A DNA stretch of 64,000 nt, taken from NCBI GenBank assembly GCA_009741485.1, contig CM019214.1, forward strand, positions 1,158,002 through 1,222,001. The letters are read 5' to 3'. This document shows, piece after piece, positions 1 to 9,132 of the stretch. The translations under genes were made by a program, and so were the position numbers. Origin of the DNA: Malurus cyaneus samueli (Eukaryota > Chordata > Aves > Passeriformes > Maluridae). The notes beneath the pieces are model-generated. The model was given only the letters and a program-made list of their open reading frames with translations. It was not told the origin of the DNA and ran no database searches. Positions within the stretch are counted from its first letter, which is position 1; each line of letters begins with the position of its first letter.

Positions 1-262
1 GGAATCTGCGCGCATTTTTTGATTTTATTCTCGGAAGCCGCCCTCACCCAAGATGGCGCCCGCGCATGCGCAGTGTTGCTCCGAGCTTCTTGCCCTCACA
101 AAGATGGCGGCGCCCATGCCGCGCAGTACCAACGGCCGATTTCGCGGCACAGAACGCCCCGCGCCCCCCTCCGCTCGCCTGTACGGGCGCGCGCGGCTGT
201 TCCGAACGCTCGGCGCTAGAAATCGGCGCTCGAAGCCGCGGAATCTGCGCGCATTTTTTGAT

Positions 263-268
263 TTTATT
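263..268 (-). promoter_or_regulatory. Minus-strand AATAAA in the A+T island of the satellite unit (example)
   Basis: The only A+T-rich stretch of the unit, TTTTTTGATTTTATTC, reads GAATAAAATCAAAAAA on the minus strand and so contains AATAAA. The second unit type (GATTTTAATTTCC) gives ATTAAA there instead. The hexamer is seen; use as a poly(A) signal is only a possibility. Confidence 0.35.
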
Positions 269-287
269 CTCGGAAGCTCGCCCTTCC

Positions 288-299
288 CAAGATGGCGGC
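288..299 (+). promoter_or_regulatory. YY1 / TISU-like element in module A (one example of many)
   Basis: CAAGATGGCGGC matches the YY1 consensus AANATGGCGGC. It also matches every position of TISU (SAASATGGCGGC), a known combined YY1 site and start-codon context for mRNAs with very short leaders. Similar motifs recur once per unit in module A, often as AAGATGGCGCC or AAGATGGCCGCC. Binding is inferred from the motif only. Confidence 0.6.
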
Positions 300-311
300 C
301 GCGCATGCGCA
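300..311 (+). promoter_or_regulatory. NRF1 palindrome in module A (one example of about two dozen)
   Basis: CGCGCATGCGCA fits the NRF1 consensus YGCGCAYGCGCR at every base and directly follows the YY1-like motif. Perfect or near-perfect copies occur in nearly all units of both arrays, for example near 61, 538, 774, 1010, 14,654, 14,897 and 15,136. It is broken in the unit near 2,647 and altered in the rightmost units of array 2. Confidence 0.65.
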
Positions 312-339
312 GTGTTGCTCCGAGCTTCCCGCCCTCACC

Positions 340-351
340 CAAGATGGCGGC
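340..351 (+). promoter_or_regulatory. Second YY1 / TISU-like element in module B (example)
   Basis: CAAGATGGCGGC, about 52 bp after the module A copy. In other units the preceding base is often A (TAAAGATGGCGGC). That keeps the YY1 match but breaks the strict TISU match at its first base. Module B keeps AAGATGGCGGCGCCC more faithfully than module A keeps its own motif. Confidence 0.6.
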
Positions 352-2745
352 GCCCATGCCGCGCAGTACCAACGGCCGATTTCGCGGCACAGAACGCCCC
401 GCGCCCCCTCCGCTCGCCTGACGGGCGCGCGGGCTGTTCCGAACTCTCCGCGCTCGAAATCGGCTCTCGAAATGGCGGAATCAGCGCGCGTTTTTTGATT
501 TTAATTTCCGGAACTCGCCCTTCCCAAGATGGCGGCCGCGCATGCGCAGTGCTTTAGCTTCTTGCCCTCACTAAAGATGGCGGCGCCCATGCCGCGCAGT
601 ACCAACGGCCGATTTCGCGGCACAGAACGCCCCGCGCCCCCCTCCGCTCCCCTGCACGGGCGCGCGCGGCTGTTCCGAACGCTCGGCGCTAGAAATCGGC
701 GCTCGAAGTCGCGGAATCTGCGCGCATTTTTTATTTTATTCTCGGAGCTCGCCCTTCCCAAGATGGCCGCCGCGCATGCGCAGAAATGCTTTTACCTTCT
801 TGCCCTCACTAAAGATGGCGGCGCCCATGCCGCGCAGTACCAACGGCCGATTTCGCGGCACAGAACGCCCCGCGCCCCCCTCCGCTCGCCTGTACGGGCG
901 CGCGCGGCTGTTCCGAACGCTCGGCGCTAGAAATCGGCGCTCGAAGCCGCGGAATCTGCGCGAATTTTTTGATTTTATTCCGGAAGCTCGCCCTCCCAAG
1001 ATGGCGCCGCGCATGCGCAGTGTTGCTTTTAGCTTCTTGCCCTCACTAAAGATGGCGGCGCCCATGCCGCGCAGTACCAACGGCCGATTTCGCGGCACAG
1101 AACGCCCCGCGCCCCCCTCCGCTCGCCTTACGGGCGCGCGCGGCTGTTCCGAACGCTCGGCGCTAAAATCGGCTCTCGAAATCGCGGAATCAGCGCGCAT
1201 TTTTTGATTTTAATTTCCGGAACTCGCCCTTCCCAAGATGGCGGCCGCGCATGCGCAGTAGGGGTCTGAGCTTCCTGCCCTCACCCAAGATGGCGGCGCC
1301 CATGACGCGCCGGACGAACCGCCGATTTCGCGGCTCCGGACGCCCCGCGCCCCCTCCGCTCGCCTGTACGGCGCGCGCGGCTGTTCCGAACTCTCCGCGC
1401 TCGAAATCGGCTCTCGAAATCGCGGAATCAGCGCGCGTTTTTTGATTTTATTCTCGGAAGCTCGCCCTCACCAAGATGGCGCCCGCGCATGCGCACTGTT
1501 GCTGAGCTTCCTGCCCTCACCCAAGATGGCGGCGCCCATGCCGCGCCGGACGAACCGCCGATTTCGCGGCACAGAACGCCCGCGCCCCCCTCCGCTCGCT
1601 GTACGGGCGCGCGCGGCTGTTCGAACGCTCGGCGCTAGAAATCGGCTCGAAGCCGCGGAATCAGCGCGCGTTTTTTGATTTTATTCTCGGAACTGCCCTC
1701 CCCAAGATGGCCGCCGCGCATGCGCAGAAATGCTTTTAACTTCTTGCCCTCACTAAAGATGGCGGCGCCCATGCCGCGCAGTACCAACGGCCGATTTCGC
1801 GGCACAGAACGCCCCGCGCCCCCCTCCGCTCGCCTGTACGGGCGCGCGCGGCTGTTCCGAACGCTCGGCGCTAGAAATCGGCGCTCGAAGCCGCGGAATC
1901 TGCGCGCATTTTTTGATTTTATTCTCGGAAGCTCGCCCTCACCCAAGATGGCGCCCGCGCATGCGCAGTAATGCTTTTAGCTTTCGCCCTACTAAAGATG
2001 GCGGCGCCCATGCCGCGCAGTACCAACGGCCGATTTCGCGGCACAGAACGCCCCGCGCCCCCCTCCGCTCGCCTGTACGGCGCGCGCGGCTGTTCCGAAC
2101 GCTCGGCGCTGAAATCGGCTCTCGAAATCGCGGAATCAGCGCGCGTTTTTTGATTTTATTCCGGAACTCGCCCTCCCCAAGATGGCGCCGCGCATGCGCA
2201 GATGCTTTACTTCTTGCCCTCACTAAGATGGCGCGCCCATGCCGCGCAGTACAACGGCCGATTTCGCGCACAGAACGCCCCGCGCCCCCCTCCGCTCGCC
2301 TGTACGGCGCGCGCGGGCTGTTCCGAACGCTCGGCGCTGAAATCGGCGCTCGAAGCCGCAATCTGCGCGCATTTTTTGATTTTTTCTCGGAAGCTCGCCC
2401 TCACCCAAGATGGCGCCGCGCATGCGCAGTGTTGCTCGATTCCGCCCTCACCCAAGATGGCGGCGCCCATGCCGCGCAGTACCAACGGCCGATTTCGCGG
2501 CACAGAACGCCCCGCGCCCCCCTCCGCTCGCCTGTACGGGCGCGCGCGGCTGTTCCGAACCTCGGCGCTAGAAATCGGCGCTCAAGCCGCGGAATCTGCG
2601 CGCATTTTTGATTTATTCTCGAAGCCGCCCTCCCAAGATGGCGCCGCGCATGCCATGTGCTTGCTTCGCCTCACCCAAGATGGCGCCCGCGCATGCGCAG
2701 TAATGCTTTTAGCTTCTTGCCCTCACCCAAGATGGCGGCGCCAAT

Positions 2746-2842
2746 GCGGCGCTGCGCGGGGACTCCCTGCCAGCACGCGGCGCGGCCACAGGGTGGCGCG
2801 CTTCTCGGTTACAGGCGGTCGCCAGCTCTGAGAAACCCAAAC
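2746..2842 (+). repeat. Array boundary segment, copy 1 (97 bp, shared with array 2)
   Basis: The segment starts GCTGCGCGGGGACTCCC a few bases after the last satellite module and ends CTGAGAAACCCAAAC. It aligns without indels to 17,986-18,082, with a handful of substitutions clustered in the CAGCACGCGG and ACAGGCGGTC parts. It is not part of the 238-bp unit. The same junction at the same place in both arrays suggests that array plus tail is one ancestral structure rather than two chance truncations. Confidence 0.85.
2786..2799 (+). promoter_or_regulatory. CTCF-like motif in boundary segment, copy 1
   Basis: CCACAGGGTGGCGC, preceded by GG, agrees with a strong CTCF core (CCACTAGGTGGCGC) at 12 of 14 positions. 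The two mismatches are at core positions 5 and 6. The same 14 bases in the same orientation occur in copy 2 at 18,026-18,039. This is a motif match only; occupancy is unknown. Confidence 0.5.
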
Positions 2843-2873
2843 GACACTGGCAAAAAGGCAGACCTAGATAAGC

Positions 2874-2951
2874 CCTGCTTGCTTAGCATAGTGGTGAGAG
2901 TCCTTGCCTCGCACCCGGGTAGACCTGGGTTCGAATCACCTGTCCTCGGCG
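2874..2951 (+). ncRNA. tRNA-like sequence (SINE head or tRNA pseudogene)
   Basis: TAGCATAGTGGTGAG reads as a tRNA D arm with an A box, and GGGTTCGAATC as a TPsiC loop with a B box, at normal tRNA spacing. The D-arm part resembles tRNA-Asp. The acceptor and T stems pair poorly and the anticodon stem has a mismatch, so a working tRNA is unlikely. A pol III-type internal promoter may survive. It starts about 30 bp after the array boundary, and a GC box follows at 2968. Confidence 0.5.
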
Positions 2952-2967
2952 CCGCCGCTGCGTGCCA

Positions 2968-2977
2968 GGGGCGGGGC
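2968..2977 (+). promoter_or_regulatory. GC box (Sp1/KLF-type)
   Basis: GGGGCGGGGC lies in a short G+C-rich patch (about 2,945-3,005) just downstream of the tRNA-like sequence. It is the last CpG-rich DNA before an A+T-rich stretch of more than 10 kb. Confidence 0.35.
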
Positions 2978-4301
2978 TAAGGGGAGGAGGAGTGGGCTCC
3001 CCTTTTCGCACCCTGTTCCGTTCCTGCTGCTTTTTTGTATGTGGTAACAATGAAGAAAAACCTACCATGTTTCCCTTTTTGAATTTGTGATTGGATTTTG
3101 TTGTTGAGGTATTTTCATGGCAAAGATTTCAACAGCCATTTGACCAACTAAATCTGTCATACTCTGAAGTTGCAGCGTCTGGGTTTTTTTTTTTTTTCCA
3201 GTGAGATCTGGATGTGCTCAATGCAAAGCAGTTCAGAATCTGAGCTCTACATATTTATTTCATTCATATCCCTAGACTTATTTATTCTCTTGTTTTCTCA
3301 CCCTTCTTGCCCTAAAGCCCCTCAAAACCCCCCAAGGCTCAAATTATTACTTTCACAAAACAATTCACACGCATGACACCGGATCATGGGTCTGTATTAG
3401 ACTAAATTAAGGTTTTTGGCATCCAGCCCCTGCCCAAAAGAATTCCCTGTTTCTTGTTACTGCTTGTATCCCATCCAAAGGCCAGGCTGAGCTCACAATT
3501 TCACAATCCTTTTGAGCAAGTACAATGGCAAATGGTTATTTTGTAGAATTTTGCTATAAATCTGGAAAAAAAAATGACCTTTGGAGGTTTACTGATAATT
3601 GAAACTTAGAACATTGCTCAATCACATGAACAAACCAAAAATTGTTTACCCAGAGCTCTTCTGTTGAAGCCATCCTATTTTTTGCACATTGTTGCTTTTC
3701 ACCACAAAAATAACTCTATTTTTTTCCAATGACAGAACAATTGAAGCATTTGAAAGATTTGAAACCAATGAAATAGGTGATTTAAACCAAAACAGAAATC
3801 CCAATCTTTACCACTTCAAGATTATTTAAAACAGGTTATTTAAACACCTACATAGATTAAAATGCCCTTCTGTAGATGATTTAAATCCCTGGTGGGGCAA
3901 AGATAACCCAGCTGGCTTTTGAATTTTTTGTGTTCAAAGGGTGTTTCTAAACATATTGCCAGAAACTTGATGGTTAATGATATCAGACCAAGAGATTTTT
4001 GATCAGAAGGCATCATGTCGTCAAAATATTATTTGGGAACTCAGAAATTCTCAGCTCTAGGTCTGATTCTGTCCTAAAAAGAATATGATATTTGGAGCAG
4101 ATTTGATGAAGTATTTAGATGTCCTACAGGTTTTTATTCACATTACACATTAGTTGGACCATGGCTGGTTTTTCCTGCAAACCTCAGCTTTTGGCTTCCA
4201 GGTTTAAACAGGATTTTAAAGCCAGGCTTGTTCCAGAGGCAGCTTTCGGTCTAGAAATGAAGGACAAACTGAAATATCGATGAAATATCCCACCTCACAC
4301 C
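2978..4301. other. No gene recognised; A+T-rich single-copy-like DNA
   Basis: Short open frames only, none resembling a known protein. A T-run lies at about 3,184-3,198. Nothing else could be supported. Confidence 0.6.
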
Positions 4302-4357
4302 AAATTGTGGAATATCCTGAGCTCCAAGCGACCCACAAGGATCATCAAGCTCAACTC
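4302..4357 (-). mobile_element. CR1 LINE 3'-end fragment
   Basis: TGGAATATCCTGAGCTCCAAG..ACCCACAAGGATCATCAAG..CAACTC matches the reverse complement of the well-known CR1 tail (GAGTTGGACT.GATGATCCTTGTGGGTCCC). It is short and diverged. The tail points left, so the element lies on the minus strand. Confidence 0.6.
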
Positions 4358-5675
4358 ACAAATTCCAAGAATCAAAGAGGATGCAGAGACAGGGGAAGAT
4401 TTCAGAGGAGATAGGAGAATTCATTACTCAGGAGGAAGAGGATGTTTAATCTCAGGGTACTTTACATCATGGTCAAATCTAATCTGATTATCAGTTTAAA
4501 ATCTTGCACTTAATGATCCAGAATGAAGTAATCCAACTGGAATTTAGGATGGTCACAGAAAAAATAAAGGACTGAAACAGATTAACTGAGACAGAAGGAA
4601 CATCTTCAGCCTCAGAAGCTCCTCAGAGCAGACATTTTCTGACAGGATGGGTTTACACATAGTTCTGCTTGTCCTGAAGCAGCAGGAGGGACAAATTGAC
4701 CTTCCAAGATCTCTTCAAGCCCTATTAACTCCATTTTAATATTTCTAGTCTAGAAAATAGGAATGGATTAATTTAAATGCACTAATGACAGAGTTTGAGG
4801 TGGGAACTGAGAACCACAAGTCTGCCAGCATTGTTGTAAGGCTGCTTTATTTACCTGCCCAGTATTCAGGGGTGAAAGGATTTATTTGGAATATTACACA
4901 AGAAGCACTGGATGGCAAATTTAATTTCCTAAAGTTTGTAGAAACGTGCACTGAGCTTAAGGACCAACCAAAAGCACTTCTATTTCTTCTACCCTAAAGT
5001 TTATGGGGCAACATGAGGGAAAGGCAGATGGATAAAAAAGAGCCTGCTCACAGTGAGAATACATTATTTTGTCACCTCCCAATATTTGATTCCCTCCTTG
5101 CTTGAACAAAATTTTTATGTAATTCTCCTTTCAGGGTCACATTTATAAACCCCAAAGAGCTGCTTTCAACTGCAGCACACATTTATTCGTCCGTGTCAAT
5201 CTCTTTTCCAATTAACACCCTCTGGATCCTTTTGCAAACAAAATCAGTGCATGCAACTGGCTGTGAGACTTCTGGGAACAATAAACAGAATGAGGTCTCA
5301 ATTAAAAGGTCAGTCCTGATCCATGCATCTCTCTCACTACTCTGAAGCTGCTGTGAAAGGATCCACACTAAGACGGAATGTGAATTCTGACCCTCTCTTT
5401 TGGGTGATATGGGATGACAGGTAAAGAAGGGATTAAATCAAAATTTTATCTATTTTTAAATGTATTTGCAAACAGAAAGTCTGAAATTTTTTTTCTTTTT
5501 CTTTTCTTTTTTTTTTTTTTTTTAAGTATGAATCCTAACAGATTGACAGAAATCAATTTAAATATTTTAAATTCTATGTAGGCCTTATTTCCCTATAGTG
5601 ATATGCTAATATCAAGACACACTTTCTGGGTACCTGAGAGCTTTTAGCAAGATATTCCCTCATCCTCAGAAGGAC
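4358..5675. other. No gene recognised; contains a T-rich tract at 5,487-5,523
   Basis: Small open frames without recognisable motifs. The T-rich tract, interrupted by single C bases, is a simple repeat. Confidence 0.55.
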
Positions 5676-5830
5676 TTAAAGCCAGGCTGCATGGAGCTTG
5701 GAGCAAGCTGCTCTAGTGAAAAGTGTTCCTTCCTATCCATGGCAGGAGGTCAGAACAAGATGATCCTTAAGGTCCCTTCCAACCCAAACCATTCTCTGAT
5801 TCAATATTTGAAAAAAAAAAAAAAAAAAAA
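5676..5830 (+). mobile_element. CR1 LINE 3'-end fragment ending near a pure A-run
   Basis: GGCAGGAGGTCAGAACAAG then ATGATCCTTAAGGTCCC and TTCCAACCCAAACCATTCT form the standard CR1 3' terminus, 5' truncated. After ATTCTCTGATTCAATATTTG comes a run of 20 A at 5,811-5,830. A poly(A) run is not typical of CR1, which ends in ATTCTRTG repeats, so it probably arose later. Confidence 0.8.
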
Positions 5831-6462
5831 GCAGCAGACATTAAATAGATTAAAGATGCTTGAGAAACAAAAAACTCATCTTCCCCGAGAAAGCATCACT
5901 GATGATTTTACTTTAAATGCAACCTTAAGCCAGTGAAGAACTGCTGCTGTTTTCAGGACTCCCTTGTGTCTTCCTTACGATAACTCATATTTTTTCTGCT
6001 TGAAAGACAACACAAGGACAATAAAATACAGATGATCCTTGCTCTCCAGATTAAGCCTGTGAAAATTTTGGGGGTGATCTATATTTTTGTAGGATGTGTA
6101 TATAAGAAATAGGAAATGAAGCATGAAGATAAGCAATGGTTTTTAATCACAGACACAGTCACTGCTTAATGGAGCATGCCATTGAAAACAAACAAAATGA
6201 TGTGGTGGACGGCTTGCAGTTGATGAACCAAGATCAGCGGCATCAATTTTGATTATTCTGACCATTTTTTTTTTTCTTTCAGCATAGAAGTTCTTTTTAG
6301 GATTGAGCACTGATAAAATATTTCATGGAGACATCTGAACACAGGTTTTTGATGAGATTTATCTTTGTTCCCTTTAGCCATTTCTTTTTATTGAAATCTG
6401 AAAAGTTGTGGACCTGAGCAATGCTACTCCAGGTGTGTCCCGGTCTCATGCAAGAAGGGCAA
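5831..6462. other. No gene recognised
   Basis: A+T-rich DNA with no repeat I recognise and only short open frames. Confidence 0.5.
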
Positions 6463-7002
6463 AATCACCGAATCACGGAACGGTTTGTGTTGGAAGGGAC
6501 CTGAAAGCCCCTCCAATTCCACCCCCTGCCATGGCAGGGACACCTTCCACTGTCCCAGGGTGCTCCAAACCCTGTCCAGCCTGGCCTTGGGCACTTCCAG
6601 GGATCCAGGGGCAGCCACAGCTTCTCTGGGCACCCTGTGCCAGGGCCACCCCACCCTCACAGGGAAGGATTCCTTCCCAATATCCATCTATCCCTGCCCT
6701 CTGCCAGCAGGAAGCCATTCCCTGTGTCCTGTCCCTCCATCCCTTGTTGTCCCCAGTCCCTCTCCAGCTCTCCTGGAGTCCCTTTAGGCTCTGGAAGGGG
6801 TTTTGAGGTCTCCCTAGAGCCCTCCCTTCACCAGGTGAGCACTCTGAGCACTCCATGTCCTGCTCCAGAGCAGAGGGCCTCTAACACTTGAAGTATCTCC
6901 ATGGTCTCCTCTGGACTGACTCCAGCAGCTCCAGGTCCTTCTGCTGTTGGGGTTCCCAGAGATGGAGCAGCTCTGCAGGTTTTGCAGCTCATCATCCCCA
7001 CT
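6463..7002 (-). mobile_element. CR1 LINE 3' fragment, ~540 bp
   Basis: On the plus strand it begins AATCACGGAACGGTTTGTGTT, a CR1 tail read in reverse. The usual CR1 3'-region blocks follow in reverse complement: GGAAGGGACCTGAAAG, CCATGGCAGGGACACCTTCCAC, CCAGCCTGGCCTTGGGCACTT, TCTCTGGGCACCCTGTGCCAG and, further right, CTCCTCTGGACTGACTCCAGC. It is one of the two longest CR1 copies here. Open frames inside it on both strands are repeat-derived. Confidence 0.92.
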
Positions 7003-8119
7003 GACTGAGCCTGTGCTTCTCTTTACACATCAGTCTCAGACACACACCATGTACTGGAGTGTGGCTCTACACTCTTGGGACCTGACTGCCTTTTCCCCCA
7101 GAGATCTGTTCTGAAGCTCTTGGAAATGAGGAAAGCACTGCCAGTTCTCTCTCTGTTTCTGTCCCGGGGTGCTGACTCCACTCCCCAGCACCCCAGAAGG
7201 GGCAAAGGCCAGAAGTCTCCAGTTTCCCTGCTGAGCTCAGATCTCGAGGCATCTAAAGAGAAAGCTCCAGGGAGTTTATCACATATCTCACTGATGATTT
7301 ATTAATTGCAGAAATGTAAATCCCATTCAAGAATTCTGACTTGGCTTTCTCCATCACAGAGACTCATGAGACATTCTGGTGGAAGGGGGAGATGCTGTTA
7401 ACCTGGGAAAGGCTGTGGCTGTGAGCACCAGGGAAAAGACAACAAAGTTTCTCCAAATATTATCTGGAAAATCTCTTGACTTGTGTTTACAGAGAGGCTT
7501 TAGCTGGGATTATCACTGAGCTCAGTCCATTCCTGCACGAGCTGGAGGACGGGATCTCATGAGTGCTGGCTGTAAAAGATGCACATTCTTAATCCCTGGA
7601 CTCAGAGATGGATGTGAACTGCTCACTAAGCAGCTATTCACTTCTCTGAGGCTTCTTAAATGCTCAAATGTCCACATTTGAATCCACTTCCTGCAAGAAC
7701 AGCTTCAGTTAAGGGCAGCTCAGGGAGGAAAAAGTAAACAGCTTAAGGTTCTTCAAAAATCTGTCCGTTTTCCTTCCCCGCATTGCAAAAACAAGTGTTA
7801 GCGCACAGGATGAAGCCACTGAAATATGAGTGTTTTCAGTAACACCGGGGAGGGCAGAGCCAGGCAGGCACAAGGTCACTTTGGGATGTTAATGAGCTGC
7901 TTGCTCGGCCCTGTCCGTGACCCAGAGTGAGTTTGTGTATTCCATTTATTGCACCATTACCTGCTCTCACAATCCTTTTCCCACAATGCCAACCAGCCTG
8001 TGTGTAAGTATTGAGATCTCTCCTGACGTTAATTGCTGTGCAGTGTGCAAGATTCAATACGAGAAACGTGTTTCCATGCCTGTTCTTGGTGGGTGGGATG
8101 GGGAGCATCCTTTGTTTTT
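7003..8119. other. No gene recognised
   Basis: Single-copy-like DNA. Overlapping short frames at about 7,023-7,305 on both strands have no recognisable domain. Confidence 0.5.
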
Positions 8120-8228
8120 GCAGAATCGTGGCACGGCTTGGGTCAGAAGGGACCTTAAAGATCACCCAGTTCCAACTCCTGCCATGGGGCACCTTCCACA
8201 GGACCAGGCTGCTCCAAGCCCCATCATG
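8120..8228 (-). mobile_element. CR1 LINE 3'-end fragment
   Basis: CAGAATCGTGGCACGGCTTGG then AGAAGGGACCTTAAAGATCA, then CCATGGGGCACCTTCCAC and CAGGCTGCTCCAAGCCCCATC: the reverse complement of the last ~100 bp of CR1. Confidence 0.88.
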
Positions 8229-8929
8229 TTTTAGTGAGACAGTTCGTGTTTCTGAGGCAAATTATGTCTGACTGATGAATTAAGAGGCAGGAACTTTCCT
8301 CCTTCTGGGTCTACCCATTTACAAATGAAGCATAACCACTATTCCCTCTGCTGCTTTTCATCAATTTTTTGCCTACAAAACTGGAGTCAGTACCACGAGC
8401 AGTTTAAAAACTATGAATATCTCCTTTAAATATCCAGGATTTGTGGGAAGCAGCTCTTAATGAGGACCTTATTGTATAACTGGTTTGTGCCTCTGGACAG
8501 GAAAAAAAGAAGAGTGAATTTTGGGACACAGAGCAGCCGAGCAAGGGGCAGTGCACAGTGAGGAGTGGGCATTTTCCCCACTGGCATGGAGAGGGGAGGA
8601 GTATTCCTCTGATCCTTGCAGGAAAACCCACAAGTCTCAAATCTTAATTTCTTGGACACTGTCCAAACTGGGAGAGTGATGGACATTAAATACCTTTCAC
8701 AATTTCTGTGAGAGCTGGGATGAAATACTGCCACATCCGTGCTGCTGGCTCAGATTATTTTACGGCTTTGCAGTTTATGGCTTGGGGCATAGTCCCACTG
8801 TGCTGAGCTGTAAAAATACAAAATGAAAGGATTATCTTCTTTCCCAGACTAACCGCATGACAATAAACAACAGGCAAGTCAAGAAGGAGAAAATACTATG
8901 AGGGTATTGCTCAGCATGTGAGGAAGACA
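8229..8929. other. No gene recognised
   Basis: No repeat or coding signal that I can name. Confidence 0.5.
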
Positions 8930-9132
8930 AATGGCTTATTTCATATAACAGTAAGGGGGAAAGGTTATTTCATATATAATGGCTTATTTCATATTTCATT
9001 ATTCATATAGTTTCATTATTTATTTCATTTTATTATTTATTTCATAAATAATGGGTTGTTTCATATTTCATTATTTATCCCATTTAATTTCACTAATTAT
9101 TTAATAAATAATGGCTTGTTTCATATAACGGG
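8930..9132. repeat. A+T-rich degenerate tandem repeat (TTATTTCATA-type)
   Basis: AATGG(C/G)TT(A/G)TTTCATAT recurs at about 8,931, 8,979, 9,048 and 9,111, separated by TTCATTATTTATTTCA-type filler, so the later copies have a period of about 63-69 bp. The first and last copies continue into TAAC.G..AAAGG, as if one unit had been expanded from within. Confidence 0.7.

Larger units (their letters stand above)
240..476 (+). repeat. Representative satellite unit (unit 2 of array 1)
   Basis: A clean unit useful as a reference. Module A (about 281-312) has CAAGATGGCGGC followed at once by CGCGCATGCGCA. Module B (about 331-365) has CAAGATGGCGGC followed by GCCCATGCCGCGCAG. The modules resemble each other (CCCT..CCAAGATGGCGGC..GC.CATGC.GCGCAG), so the unit seems to contain an old internal duplication. 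The rest (about 366-476) is G+C-rich and holds the diagnostic difference between two unit types: GCTAGAAATCGGCGCTCGAAGCC versus GCTCGAAATCGGCTCTCGAAATC. Confidence 0.85.
1..2745 (+). repeat. Array 1 of ~238-bp CpG-rich satellite (about 12 units, open at window start)
   Basis: Direct tandem repeat. Unit starts, taken at the GGAATC(T/A)GCGCG landmark, fall near 1, 240, 477, 713, 951, 1186, 1423, 1657, 1894, 2132, 2358 and 2591, giving a period of 235-239 bp. Each unit runs: a T-rich island (TTTTTTGATTTTATTC), a YY1-like AAGATGGC motif, an NRF1 palindrome, a short variable spacer, a second AAGATGGCGGCGCCC motif, then a G+C-rich block ending in CGCTCGAA repeats. CpG is very dense, unlike the flanking DNA. 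Single-base deletions accumulate from about 1,100 onward and may be real divergence or assembly error. Open frames cross the units but drift in phase, so I do not call it coding. The family is not one I recognise by name. Confidence 0.95.

Noticed and set aside
1913..2611. Frames of up to 232 codons through the satellite arrays, both strands
   Set aside because: Stop-poor G+C-rich repeat; the same peptide blocks appear in different frames in neighbouring units and indels are not multiples of three.
2874..2951. Functional tRNA gene
   Set aside because: A and B boxes are present, but the acceptor and T stems do not pair well.
6408..6891. Overlapping frames of 84-132 codons on both strands
   Set aside because: They lie inside a reverse-oriented CR1 3' region, which is non-coding in this part.
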